Numbered from the stretch's first letter, positions 6,857-15,147 are shown. The stretch: 16,992 nucleotides of DNA from Rhodospirillales bacterium (GCA_003252195.1 QKFK01000044.1:1-16992); one strand, 5' to 3'. The notes: generated from the letters alone by a model not told the origin. Program-made: numbers and translations.

Positions 6857-9800
6857 TTATTCATACCTACCTAACGCCTTAGCCAATACCATATATAATT
6901 TACCTATATCAGCACCAGTTATAACTGCAGATAATATATCAGAACGTTCACTTGCTCTTGCTCTTGAAAGCAATGTATCAAACTCCGCAATATATCTAGT
7001 TACATAATTTCTAAATTCTGCATCATCTTCATATTGCTCTTTAATCATAGCGATATGTTTTTTACTGAGTGTTTTACTCAAATAACGTAAGAACGCAGAG
7101 TGATCACCTGCATAGTATCTTTTCCACAATTCTTCTTCAACGCTTGGCTCAAAAATACGTGCAATATCAACCGACACAGATTGCAATCTTTCAACAATCG
7201 AACTTGCATCATTAAGGAACGTTTCTGTATTAGTACGCTCAAGCAATTTCTCAAGTTCTGAGAATTGTATCTCGGCTTTTTTAGATACAGCCACCAAACT
7301 CTGAATTTGACGGTTAAATGCGCCACTGAGCTTAATTGAATTTGCAGAAACTTTTTCACCAGTTGAGACCAAATCTTCTGCATTACGTTTAAGAAGTTCA
7401 ACCAATGATGACAATTTGCCTTTGGTAGTATCAGCACTCTTAGATAAAGCATCAGATTGCTTAATAAACTCTTCACTAGCTCCTCTAATATCATTAGCGA
7501 TACGTTCAGAATTAGTAGCAACCTCACCAATTGTTGAGCGAAGCTTATCACCAGCAACTTCAACTTGAGCCGTACTACGATTAGACAACCTATCAAACTC
7601 ATCGCCAATCTGTTTCAGCACTTCGCCAACTTGTCTAATCTTATTAGCTGATTTATCTGCCAATGATGAGAAATCATCTGAGCGCTCATTAAGGGCACTG
7701 CCAAAGCTTTGTAAAATCTTATCAACTTCTGCAGATACTTTTTTAATGTTATCTGTCTGGAAGCCAACTGCCTCACCAGATTGTTTTAAGGTTGAATAAA
7801 TACGCCCTGATGTTTCAACAAATTTATCGGTTTCATCTTTATAGATAGAACCAACACCTGTAATCTTGTTAATTGATTTATCAACTGATGTTGCAAGCTC
7901 TTCTGCTTGTTTTTCCATAGTTTTACCGACATCGATTGTTCTATCAATTGCATCGATAGCAAACTTCTTAGTTTCTTCGCTACGTTGTAAAATCTTTTCT
8001 CCAAGATTTTCAACTTCATAAATAATCTTAGATGAAGAAACCATAACTTCTTCGCTGTTGCCTTTAATTGCATCATTAATAGAGCGCAAACGAGAAACAA
8101 CCTCATCTGCTGCATCGTTAAGGTATTTAATTTGGTTAGCAAGAGATGTTTCACCAAGTTTGGTTTGAGTTGCTACAACATTAACCACATCAGCAAGTTC
8201 TTCTGACTGACGCACCAAAGCATCACGAATAACTATAGAATTATCCTCAGCTTTATCCGTAGCTTTTTCTAATGTCTCGATATGGCTTTCTAACAACTCA
8301 CCAATATTTCTTGCTTTTGACGTAATTTCGTCACCAGCATGTTTAATCTTCTCGCACTTATCTGCCACAGTTTCTGTAACTTTATCAAAGCTACTACCAG
8401 CTTGATTAATAACACCTTGAAGCTGTTCTGTTTGATTTCTAAATACTTCACCAAATTCAAAAATATTCCGTTGAGCATTAGTTGAAATTGTTTCAACATG
8501 CTTAGCTTGGTCGGCAAGTTTTTTACCAACTTCTTCAATTTTATTAACTGAGTTTTCTGTAACCTTAACCAACTCTTGAGAATGGACATTAAGCCCCTCT
8601 TCAATAATTGATACTCTAGAAAATACTCTTTCTGCATCTTGGTCAAGCTGAGCAGCTTGAGCTCTAATTGCAATACCAATTTTGTTAGTTTGGTCTGATA
8701 ACATATCGCATGCATCTGTAAGCTCAGTTTTTTGACGTGAGAACAATATCTCAAGTGCTTCTCCGCGCTCACTAAGTGATTGAGCAACTGTAGAAACATA
8801 ATCAACGGCTTTATCAGCTGCAGAGGTAAGAATGCTTGATTGATTTTCAAGAGCCTTAAGCGTTTGTTCCGCTCTATCTTGAGCCATTTCACCAGAGCGT
8901 TCAACTGCTTCATTTTGTTGACGCAATATATCAACAATACTTTGAGAACGTTGTTTTGTTCTTTCTGCTACATCATCTAAGTTAGTTGTTTGAGATGTCA
9001 TCTCATCACTAAATTCTTTAGCAATCTTAAGAGCCTTATCTGATGTATCTTGGAATGACGCAGCTTCACGTTTTAATGATTCACTTAAAACATCTGCACG
9101 TTTTGTAATAACATCGGCAGCATCAAGCACGCCTTCCATTTGTTCTTTAAGCTTACGTACAGAGCCTGCTGCTTCTTCATCAATTGCTTGTGCTGCTCTT
9201 GATAAATCATCAACTTGACGCTTAAGCTCACCTTTAACCTCTTCAATACGAGCAGCAGAACTACTAATATGGCGTTGCTGTTGAGCAAGTGCGGCCTCTC
9301 CAATTCTGGCTTGAGAAACCACAACAGAAGATAAATCCGCAAGTTCTTCGGCTTGCTTTTTAAGTGATTTTCTAATCGCTTCGGCCTGTTCAGAAACCTT
9401 ATAAGTACTATCATCAAGGCTTTTAATTCTACTTTGTGCTAACTCACCCAATGAAGATATCTTTTGTGCTAAATTATCAGCAACATCACTAAAGTTTTCA
9501 CATTTTTCTGTAATAGCATCACTAGCCTTAATAGCTGTTTCTTCAGCATTGGCAGAGATGGTAGCAATCTTTTCTGCTCTTTTTTCAAACTCATCAGAAA
9601 GCGCACTAACACGCTCATTGGCGTTATCTGCAATAAGTGAAATATGTTCAGACTTATTATTAAGAACATTCTCAAATTCACGGATAATTGCTGTAGCTCT
9701 ATCTGCTGTATTTTCAAGAGCCTTTGCATGCATTGTCATGCCCTCTTCAGCAATAGTCGCACGATTAATAATTTTTTCTGCTTCTTGATCCAACCCAGAG

Positions 9801-10870
9801 CTTTGCTCTTTTAGGCGTTGAGAAATTCTATCACTTTGATCTGTAATCTTATCTAAAACATCAGATAGCTCACGCTCATGTGAATGTAAAGATTCTGAAA
9901 TATTTTCAACTCTATATTGGAGCTTATCAACTAAGTCTTCTGTATTTTTGATAGAACCTTCTGTAACGTCAGATAAGTTTGATGTTTGTTTAGAAATTAT
10001 ATCTGACACATATTCAGCATGACTTCTAGCATCTTCACCCATTTCAAGAATTTGTTCATTAGTTTGACGAAGAAGAACAGCAACATCAGATGTTTGTTCT
10101 CTAGTTTCAACCGCCAATGATTTAACGTCTTGAATATGTGACTGCATAGATTTTGCAAAGCCTTCTGCTGCATCAAGTGCATGTTGCACATAATCTTCTG
10201 CTTCTTGAGCGTTATTACGCAATATCTCAGATGCTTGATTTGACTTAAAAGAAATTGCATCCGACATCTCTGACATGTTTCTAATTTCATCACCAAGACG
10301 ATTAACCGCAACATTAGTGCGTTTTTCAATCTTGTCTAAAGCATCGTTTAATTCGTCTGTTCTTTTTGCTAGCTCTGCTTTAACTTTACCTGTTTCAACT
10401 CCAGCTTTAGCTATTGCTTCATGCAAGTCATTAATCTGCACTCTTAAAGCATCTGTTAGCGCCTTAGTAGTAGCAGCGCCTTTTTCATCTGGATAAACGA
10501 TTTGATTCATATATGAACGCAAGAATTTAGCTTCTTGCTTAAACTGAGCGCCTCTATCAAGATAAGCAACAGATACCCACAAAAGAACGATTGGCAAAAT
10601 CATACCAGCAGCGAAGCCTGCAAACTCGTCTGGCATCATCATAAAGAAGTTTGACCAACCAAAATAATTGCTCATATAAAAGCAAACAAGCCCTATCCAT
10701 GCGGCAGTTAGGGCAATAACAAGCTTATGAACATTACTATCTGTCCAAGATGATTTATGCTCTTGATGAGCATTAAACGCTACCCCCCTAGCTATGGAAG
10801 GGAAGTTATCCGCGTCGTTTTCCAATTGGTTAAACACGGGCTTTGATGCCGTCTTTTCATCTGATGACAT
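6857..10870 (-). CDS. TipN/GPR-like giant coiled-coil membrane protein
   Basis: A 1337-residue protein with two N-terminal membrane helices (about 48-68 and 83-103) joined by a short loop containing F-G-W-S-N-F-F. About 1100 residues of nearly unbroken Ala/Glu/Lys/Asp-rich coiled coil follow (130-1225), then a compact non-repetitive C-terminal domain (about 1238-1337) with E-E-E-L-W-K-R-Y, E-F-R-N-Y-V-T-R-Y-I and G-K-L-Y-M-V-L-A-K-A-L-G-R. This layout is that of alphaproteobacterial polarity proteins such as Caulobacter TipN and Agrobacterium Growth Pole Ring protein, often annotated as 'apolipoprotein A1/A4/E domain' or 'kinesin-like'. By that analogy it may mark or organise a cell pole or growth zone from the inner membrane. 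Residues about 261-540 recur at 643-922 at a constant offset of 382. No good -10/-35 pair was found upstream; a DnaA box lies 110 bp before the start. Frames in other phases inside it are shadows. The architecture is secure; the TipN/GPR role is inferred. Confidence 0.85.
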   Translation of the reverse strand: MSSDEKTASKPVFNQLENDADNFPSIARGVAFNAHQEHKSSWTDSNVHKLVIALTAAWIGLVCFYMSNYFGWSNFFMMMPDEFAGFAAGMILPIVLLWVSVAYLDRGAQFKQEAKFLRSYMNQIVYPDEKGAATTKALTDALRVQINDLHEAIAKAGVETGKVKAELAKRTDELNDALDKIEKRTNVAVNRLGDEIRNMSEMSDAISFKSNQASEILRNNAQEAEDYVQHALDAAEGFAKSMQSHIQDVKSLAVETREQTSDVAVLLRQTNEQILEMGEDARSHAEYVSDIISKQTSNLSDVTEGSIKNTEDLVDKLQYRVENISESLHSHERELSDVLDKITDQSDRISQRLKEQSSGLDQEAEKIINRATIAEEGMTMHAKALENTADRATAIIREFENVLNNKSEHISLIADNANERVSALSDEFEKRAEKIATISANAEETAIKASDAITEKCENFSDVADNLAQKISSLGELAQSRIKSLDDSTYKVSEQAEAIRKSLKKQAEELADLSSVVVSQARIGEAALAQQQRHISSSAARIEEVKGELKRQVDDLSRAAQAIDEEAAGSVRKLKEQMEGVLDAADVITKRADVLSESLKREAASFQDTSDKALKIAKEFSDEMTSQTTNLDDVAERTKQRSQSIVDILRQQNEAVERSGEMAQDRAEQTLKALENQSSILTSAADKAVDYVSTVAQSLSERGEALEILFSRQKTELTDACDMLSDQTNKIGIAIRAQAAQLDQDAERVFSRVSIIEEGLNVHSQELVKVTENSVNKIEEVGKKLADQAKHVETISTNAQRNIFEFGEVFRNQTEQLQGVINQAGSSFDKVTETVADKCEKIKHAGDEITSKARNIGELLESHIETLEKATDKAEDNSIVIRDALVRQSEELADVVNVVATQTKLGETSLANQIKYLNDAADEVVSRLRSINDAIKGNSEEVMVSSSKIIYEVENLGEKILQRSEETKKFAIDAIDRTIDVGKTMEKQAEELATSVDKSINKITGVGSIYKDETDKFVETSGRIYSTLKQSGEAVGFQTDNIKKVSAEVDKILQSFGSALNERSDDFSSLADKSANKIRQVGEVLKQIGDEFDRLSNRSTAQVEVAGDKLRSTIGEVATNSERIANDIRGASEEFIKQSDALSKSADTTKGKLSSLVELLKRNAEDLVSTGEKVSANSIKLSGAFNRQIQSLVAVSKKAEIQFSELEKLLERTNTETFLNDASSIVERLQSVSVDIARIFEPSVEEELWKRYYAGDHSAFLRYLSKTLSKKHIAMIKEQYEDDAEFRNYVTRYIAEFDTLLSRARASERSDILSAVITGADIGKLYMVLAKALGRYE
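8105..10090 (-). repeat. Internal 382-residue duplication in the coiled coil
   Basis: Two protein modules, residues 261-540 (9251-10090) and 643-922 (8105-8944), align without a single gap at offset 382. Anchor pairs include L-R-Q-T-N-E / L-R-Q-Q-N-E, L-D-Q-E-A-E-K / L-D-Q-D-A-E-R, I-A-E-E-G / I-I-E-E-G, and K-Q-A-E-E-L-A-D / R-Q-S-E-E-L-A-D. By hand I count about 77 identities in 280 positions. Partial further resemblance (for example 399-420 to 1056-1077) suggests a degraded third copy. Confidence 0.75.
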
Positions 10871-10963
10871 TGTGCAGGTACCTTATAAATTTACTTTAAA
10901 CTAATTAGCAATATGCAGATTCCAATAAAAAGCGTCTTTCGTCAAGAGTGGTTGATAGATAAA

Positions 10964-11005
10964 GGCTTATAAATGCTATTTATCCACAGGTATAAATGGC
11001 TTATA
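10964..11005. promoter_or_regulatory. Consensus DnaA box flanked by direct repeats
   Basis: TTATCCACA (10980-10988, + strand) is identical to the strongest E. coli-type DnaA box. It is bracketed by TATAAATG at 10968-10975 and 10991-10998, each overlapped by GGCTTATA (10964-10971 and 10998-11005). The element lies in the 229-bp gap between the TipN/GPR-like gene (-) and tRNA-Gln (+). It may let DnaA regulate either gene. A single box is not enough to call an origin. Confidence 0.45.
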
Positions 11006-11055
11006 TTTTCTTTTAATATTAATTTTAACTTTCCGCTTATTTTGCAAAAAAACAC

Positions 11056-11084
11056 TGTACAAAACCCAAGAGCAGTGATATAAA
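11056..11084 (+). promoter_or_regulatory. Promoter of tRNA-Gln
   Basis: TGTACA (11056-11061, four of six) and TATAAA (11079-11084, five of six) are separated by 17 bases. The predicted start near 11091 would leave about 9 nt before the mature tRNA, a usual distance. Confidence 0.5.
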
Positions 11085-11099
11085 TTCACCAAATTTCAT

Positions 11100-11173
11100 T
11101 GGGAAATAGTTTAATGGTAGAACAGCAGACTCTGACTCTGTTAGTCTTGGTTCGAATCCAGGTTTCCCAGCCA
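11100..11173 (+). tRNA. tRNA-Gln (anticodon CTG)
   Basis: A 74-nt cloverleaf with acceptor TGGGAAA/TTTCCCA (the weak first U-A pair is typical of tRNA-Gln), anticodon stem GCAGA/TCTGT around loop CTCTGAC, T loop TTCGAAT, and encoded G-CCA end. The anticodon CTG reads glutamine CAG. A protein-coding gene begins 19 bases after the CCA with no terminator between, so the two are probably co-transcribed. Confidence 0.96.
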
Positions 11174-11192
11174 ACTATATTTACACTGCTTC

Positions 11193-11834
11193 ATGTCTGA
11201 AACTAAAAAACCTACATTTTTAATATTGAATGAATTCAGTGACTTATCTGTTTTATTAAACCATAACACAGAAGAAGTCATATCAACAAAGATAACAGAC
11301 GCGAAAATTGAGCAGAAATATTTATCAAAGATTGACTTTAACAAAACCGTTTTTAGTAACGTGTCTTTTGTTAATTGTGATTTATCTTCATGTTCTTTTG
11401 TTGAATGCCTAATAGAACATTCATCTTTCCTTAACTGCAACCTATCAGACACATTTATTAACAAAAGCTATATTGATAACTCAAAGATTGTAGGGTGCGA
11501 TTTTTCTGATAACATGACAAAAAACACGACCTACTTAGAAACATCACTACAATATTCTAACTTTTTCAACACTACACTAGACAATATAAAATTGGATAAT
11601 TGCGATTTAAGCTCATCAGACTTTAATGAAGCTAAAATCAAAAATTTAGTGTTAGATAAATGTATATTTGATAGATGCAAATTATTTAAAACATCATTCA
11701 AAAATGTTGATTTTTCTGGTTCACGTATTGACGGGATATCTCTATCGAGAGATTTACAAGAACTTAGAGGAGCAACAATCTCTAACTATCAAGCAGGACA
11801 ATTAATTAAAATTTTTGGTATCAGTGCAGTGTAA
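11193..11834 (+). CDS. Pentapeptide-repeat protein
   Basis: A 213-residue protein made mostly of pentapeptide repeats. From Phe49 to Leu184 every fifth residue is the central hydrophobic residue (L, F, I or Y) in 27 of 28 positions, the only break being Thr109. This predicts a right-handed quadrilateral beta-helix of seven turns. The i-2 positions are mostly Cys, Ser or Thr, with eight Cys (62, 67, 72, 82, 102, 137, 157 and 162) forming a ladder. The end (L-R-G-A-T-I-S-N-Y-Q-A-G-Q-L-I-K-I-F-G-I) resembles the C-terminal helix of Qnr/MfpA-like proteins, where it forms the dimer contact. Some family members mimic DNA and protect gyrase, but many have no known role, so I do not assign one. There is no signal peptide, so it is cytoplasmic. 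The ribosome site is weak. The gene directly follows tRNA-Gln and converges with the GDPD gene. Confidence 0.88.
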   Translation: MSETKKPTFLILNEFSDLSVLLNHNTEEVISTKITDAKIEQKYLSKIDFNKTVFSNVSFVNCDLSSCSFVECLIEHSSFLNCNLSDTFINKSYIDNSKIVGCDFSDNMTKNTTYLETSLQYSNFFNTTLDNIKLDNCDLSSSDFNEAKIKNLVLDKCIFDRCKLFKTSFKNVDFSGSRIDGISLSRDLQELRGATISNYQAGQLIKIFGISAV

Positions 11835-11873
11835 TATATATCCGTTACACTAACTTCTGTAACAATCATACAA

Positions 11874-12761
11874 TCACCCCAACACTTCTCTCATTTCTTT
11901 AACAAAGTCAGTAATTATGCCGTTTTTCATGTTATATTTTTGTGAGAGTTTTACAAAATTAGCCACTTCTGCACTATCTTTGGTTGGGGGCATTTCAAAT
12001 AAAGCCCATGAGTTAATTTTTATGCCTAAGTCACAGGCTAGATTAACAGTTTCTTCTGTAATAGAACGGATTTCTGGATGAAAATATGACAATTTAACTT
12101 TAGATGTCACCTCTTTGATGTTTTCTGGCGTAAATTGCATATATTTAGAATCATCTTCACTAGGGTTTGCATAGATAAATCTTTCTTTCATCTCAGGGAA
12201 ATCAAATAGCAAAGCCAATTTAGCATCATCAATTAATTTTTCCATCTCGATTAAATCTGCAATCGCGAATGATGAAAACACCACCCAATCTTTAACACTT
12301 CTAGTCTCTTCCGCCAATAAGCTTAACAAGTGTTTTTCACTAGGCTTAAATTTAGGATATTCAGTCCCTTTAACGTCTTTTATCTCAATATTTAAGAACA
12401 AGTTAGGATTTTTAACAGCGCGGTATTCTGCTATTAACGAAATGACCTCTGATAATAATGATATTTTACCATCACTACGAGGTCCAACCCGTAGTTTGTA
12501 TATATCTACTAGCCTGTAATCACCAAGGAAACCTAATTTATCTTCTGTAAAAACATGATCATTAAGTGCGTTGGAGTGAGTTACAACCAGCTTATCATCT
12601 TTAGTTTTAATAACATCTATCTCAATAAAATCTGCGCCAATATCTAAAGCTTGTCTTATTGATTCTAGCGTGTTTTCAGCAGGCTTATTTTGTGATATCT
12701 CCACGTTTCTTGCGTGTAAATTATCAGTGGTTCCTAGCCCTCTGTGCCCACCTAACAACAT
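11874..12761 (-). CDS. Glycerophosphodiester phosphodiesterase family protein
   Basis: A 295-residue GDPD TIM-barrel enzyme predicted to hydrolyse glycerophosphodiesters to glycerol-3-phosphate and an alcohol. The metal and catalytic residues are present: His6-Arg7 (H-R-G), Glu29-Asn30-Thr31, Glu47-x-Asp49 (E-I-D-V), His62 (V-T-H-S) and Glu126-x-Lys128 (N-I-E-I-K). Between H-R-G and E-N-T there is a segment of about 20 residues, longer than in UgpQ-type enzymes. There is no signal peptide, pointing to a cytoplasmic enzyme. Its ATG lies inside the last codons of the kinase gene (10-bp overlap), implying translational coupling. The true substrate could be another phosphodiester or a related phosphoryl compound. 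Confidence 0.88.
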   Translation of the reverse strand: MLLGGHRGLGTTDNLHARNVEISQNKPAENTLESIRQALDIGADFIEIDVIKTKDDKLVVTHSNALNDHVFTEDKLGFLGDYRLVDIYKLRVGPRSDGKISLLSEVISLIAEYRAVKNPNLFLNIEIKDVKGTEYPKFKPSEKHLLSLLAEETRSVKDWVVFSSFAIADLIEMEKLIDDAKLALLFDFPEMKERFIYANPSEDDSKYMQFTPENIKEVTSKVKLSYFHPEIRSITEETVNLACDLGIKINSWALFEMPPTKDSAEVANFVKLSQKYNMKNGIITDFVKEMREVLG

Positions 12762-13243
12762 TTCAAATATCCTTTAACAATAGAAAAAATTTTAGCTGCA
12801 GTTTCTATTGGTTTTTGGTTTGAGTTATCAATAATTCTATAGCTAAATTTGGGCGCATTTATACCAACTAAGTAATGATGTCTAATTCTATTTAATTCCC
12901 ACTCATTAAGCACACGCTCGCCCCTATTACTCAAGCATGTATCAATTGGTGGATTAAGAGAAAAAACCAAATAATCACCTTCAATATTTGATGATATTTT
13001 TTGATATTGCTCATCACTAAGCGGATAAGAAAATATGCCCACATAACCAGCTTTAACCAGCTCTTTTGCCTTTTTAATTATCTCATTAATAATTAGCTCG
13101 ATTTTAACTTCTAAGGCAACACTATCATCATCAGGAACTAGATAATCAGCATCAATAAACTTAGAGTTAGGAATAAGCTTAGCTAACTCTATCCCAACTG
13201 TAGTCTTACCTGAATTTATAGCGCCATTAATATGTATTATCAT
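12752..13243 (-). CDS. Small P-loop kinase-like protein
   Basis: A 163-residue P-loop NTPase. The Walker A motif G-A-I-N-S-G-K-T-T is at residues 7-15, directly after the first beta strand, as in shikimate-, gluconate- and nucleoside-kinase-like small kinases. F-I-D-A-D at 34-38 could hold the substrate or metal aspartate. N-R-G-E-R-V-L-N-E-W-E-L-N-R-I-R (about 125-140) resembles an arginine-bearing lid. The substrate is not recognisable. It overlaps the GDPD gene by 10 bp and follows the acetyltransferase gene after 22 bp, so the three likely form one operon. It may phosphorylate a small molecule linked to the GDPD product, but that is speculation. Confidence 0.7.
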   Translation of the reverse strand: MIIHINGAINSGKTTVGIELAKLIPNSKFIDADYLVPDDDSVALEVKIELIINEIIKKAKELVKAGYVGIFSYPLSDEQYQKISSNIEGDYLVFSLNPPIDTCLSNRGERVLNEWELNRIRHHYLVGINAPKFSYRIIDNSNQKPIETAAKIFSIVKGYLKCC

Positions 13244-13265
13244 CTAGTTATCCGTTTTTTATGAT

Positions 13266-13766
13266 TTATAACATTAACTCCATAAAGTCTAAATCATAAT
13301 ATTTATCAGCTATTTTCATCTCTCTTTTTTGGCAACCAACTTTTTCAAAGCCATATGATTTATATAATTTAATTGCCCTATTATTATCAGAAAAAACGGT
13401 TAATTTAATCTTCTCACCGCCCAAATTTTTAACATCATCAATAAGTTTTTGCATAAGCTTTTTGGCTATGCCCTTACCCCAATATTCTTTTCTTATGCTT
13501 ATGCCCATATCATACACGTGAGCATTTCTATTTGAGCCCCTATCTGCCGTCATTGAAGCAATAACTTCACCATCCTTATTTTTAACAATTACAGCGATAT
13601 CTTTCTTGTTTTTATATTCTGCTACGTATTTTTCTTCCTGCTCTATTGTAAATGGAAATTCGTCTTTACCAAATGATAGAAAGTCCGTCTCCCCACCTAC
13701 AGCATTGCAATAATCAACCATTCCCTTAGCATCAGACACTTCAGGCTCTAATATTATATATTCCAT
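13266..13766 (-). CDS. GNAT family N-acetyltransferase
   Basis: A 166-residue acetyl-CoA-dependent acetyltransferase. The acetyl-CoA pyrophosphate-binding motif A is seen as Y-W-G-K-G-I-A-K-K-L (95-104), and motif B as N-N-R-A-I-K-L-Y-K-S-Y-G-F (128-140) with the usual Asn and Tyr. The fold length is normal and no extra domain is present. The substrate cannot be told; relatives acetylate antibiotics, polyamines, protein N-termini or amino acids. It is the first gene of a probable three-gene operon with the kinase and the GDPD gene. Confidence 0.88.
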   Translation of the reverse strand: MEYIILEPEVSDAKGMVDYCNAVGGETDFLSFGKDEFPFTIEQEEKYVAEYKNKKDIAVIVKNKDGEVIASMTADRGSNRNAHVYDMGISIRKEYWGKGIAKKLMQKLIDDVKNLGGEKIKLTVFSDNNRAIKLYKSYGFEKVGCQKREMKIADKYYDLDFMELML

Positions 13767-13816
13767 AAACTTTCACCATATAGATTTGCACAAATATCGT
13801 CCTGCATAATAACACC

Positions 13817-13852
13817 AAAACAGCAGAAAAGCATAGACCTTTCTGCTGTTTT
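13817..13852 (-). terminator. Terminator after the ELM1-like gene
   Basis: A perfect 13-bp inverted repeat AAAACAGCAGAAA/TTTCTGCTGTTTT with a 10-base loop. The stem ends in T residues on both strands, so it can work in both directions. On the minus strand it ends the ELM1-like transcript, whose stop codon is 46 bases upstream, and separates it from the acetyltransferase operon. Confidence 0.85.
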
Positions 13853-13898
13853 GTAATTCATAGACAATAGATTATGAAAATCTATACCTTACTTTTGA

Positions 13899-15125
13899 TT
13901 AACGTCCATTAGAAGATAATCGAAACTTATTAATAGTGTTTGCATTATCTAAATTATTCATAGCAACAACAATCTGCTCATTTACAGGCTTCATACCTTC
14001 AGTTTTAACTTCTTTCTGACAAGAGATAAGCTGTATAGCCTTTGGCAATGAGACTATATGGTTTCCTTTCTCGCAAATCTCAAATAGTTTTTTACAATCT
14101 TGTCTCTTTTCAAAATCTATTTTATTTTCTGCATATACAATACTTGGAATACCCAACACAGCAGCATCTGAAGTGTAAGAAAAACTATCATGTGTGTTAA
14201 TAACCATATCAGAAACACTCAAAATAGCTGGGTATATATTACCACCAGTTTTTAAGGCTTGCTCTTCAAATTCTTTGTTAAATTTACCACTATAAACTCT
14301 TAAATTATTCTCAGCTTCTTTGGGCTCAACAATCTTCTTTGAATTATAAAAATTAAAGCCAAATTTTTGACTATTCTCAAATAGATAGTCCGTAACATCA
14401 TTTGGTGTTCTTGGGCTGTTAGTAAAAACTATGTCATAGCCTTCTGATTTTAGCTTCAAACCATATTTTAGTAGTTTTTTTGCATCATCAAGTTCAAAAC
14501 GAATAGCATTATTTTCAGTAGCCCCACCCAATGAAAATAAAATTGTTTTTTTATCTTTATATTGGTTAAGTTCTTGCTGCCTTACAGGATTGTTAGCCTC
14601 TTGGTTTATTCTCAACCATGAAAGATTACTTGGCACGCCAAGAGTTAATATCGTTTTGTTTTTAAGCCTTGGGTTAGCGTTTAATGTTTTTTCTTCTGCA
14701 TCGGTGAGCTGATGTTTACCAATATTTACCAAATCTACATCTTTGTAATCATACAATTTACTTCCCAAAACGAGTGTTTTTACATTAACTCCATTATCTT
14801 TAAATGCTGATTTTAGGTATTTTGATAATTTATCGACATTTTCGCCTTCTTTTTCTGTACCAGCATGGTTAAATGGTAGTACAACAAAATCGGGGGTGCT
14901 GTCTTTTGCAGTTTCTGAACAAAAGCTCGCCACTGCTTTTGAAATAGCTTTTTCAAAAGCAACGTCACTATCAAAATTAGTTCTATCGAGCAACTGTCCA
15001 TCAGTGGCTTTAAGAAACTCTTCTCTTGTGCATGGAATTTCGCCACCTTTAGAAGCCTCTAGAACAATACCTCTAATCTGGTTATTTACCCCCGCACCAA
15101 CTGACTCAACACCTAAAACCTTCAT
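13899..15125 (-). CDS. ELM1-like (DUF1022) GT-B-type protein
   Basis: A 408-residue protein resembling the ELM1 family (named for a plant mitochondrial-fission factor, common in Alphaproteobacteria, and related in fold to GT-B glycosyltransferases). Family landmarks: G-A-G-V-N-N-Q-I-R-G (10-19, cf. G-x-x-N-Q-x-x-G), L-F-S-L-G-G (196-201), T-N-S-P-R-T-P (235-241, cf. S-R-R-T-P), and N-I-Y-P-A-I-L-S-V-S-D with N-T-H-D-S-F-S-Y-T-S-D-A-A (about 296-322, cf. the A-D...T-x-D-S-x-S-M-x-S-E-A signature), then G-I-P-S-I-V. The N-terminal domain is divergent and longer than usual. There is no signal peptide or membrane helix. The start ATG has AGGGGAAA upstream. It stands alone between its own promoter/operator and terminator. 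In bacteria its role is unknown, possibly envelope glycan synthesis. A remote glycosyltransferase is the alternative name. Confidence 0.65.
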   Translation of the reverse strand: MKVLGVESVGAGVNNQIRGIVLEASKGGEIPCTREEFLKATDGQLLDRTNFDSDVAFEKAISKAVASFCSETAKDSTPDFVVLPFNHAGTEKEGENVDKLSKYLKSAFKDNGVNVKTLVLGSKLYDYKDVDLVNIGKHQLTDAEEKTLNANPRLKNKTILTLGVPSNLSWLRINQEANNPVRQQELNQYKDKKTILFSLGGATENNAIRFELDDAKKLLKYGLKLKSEGYDIVFTNSPRTPNDVTDYLFENSQKFGFNFYNSKKIVEPKEAENNLRVYSGKFNKEFEEQALKTGGNIYPAILSVSDMVINTHDSFSYTSDAAVLGIPSIVYAENKIDFEKRQDCKKLFEICEKGNHIVSLPKAIQLISCQKEVKTEGMKPVNEQIVVAMNNLDNANTINKFRLSSNGR

Positions 15126-15147
15126 GATTTTTCCCCTAAATTAGATA

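Noticed and set aside
7078..10329. Several long minus-strand frames (86-215 codons) and two plus-strand frames inside the coiled-coil gene
   Set aside because: Their Leu/Lys- or Ser/Ala-rich translations are out-of-frame shadows of the repetitive coiled-coil codons. The main frame is unbroken over 1337 codons.
11013..11028. CtrA site (TTAA-N7-TTAA) upstream of the polarity gene
   Set aside because: The TTAA pairs found here are spaced by 8 or 2 bases, not 7, and the region is simply AT-rich.
10964..11030. Chromosomal replication origin
   Set aside because: Only one DnaA box is present, and no neighbouring dnaA, hemE, parAB or other usual origin-linked gene is seen. GC skew cannot be assessed in this window.
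11844..11863. GTTACA/TGTAAC hairpin after the pentapeptide gene as a terminator
   Set aside because: The stem is only 6 bp with no T-run. A competing pairing AGTGTAA/TTACACT (11828-11851) exists, but it also lacks a T-run.
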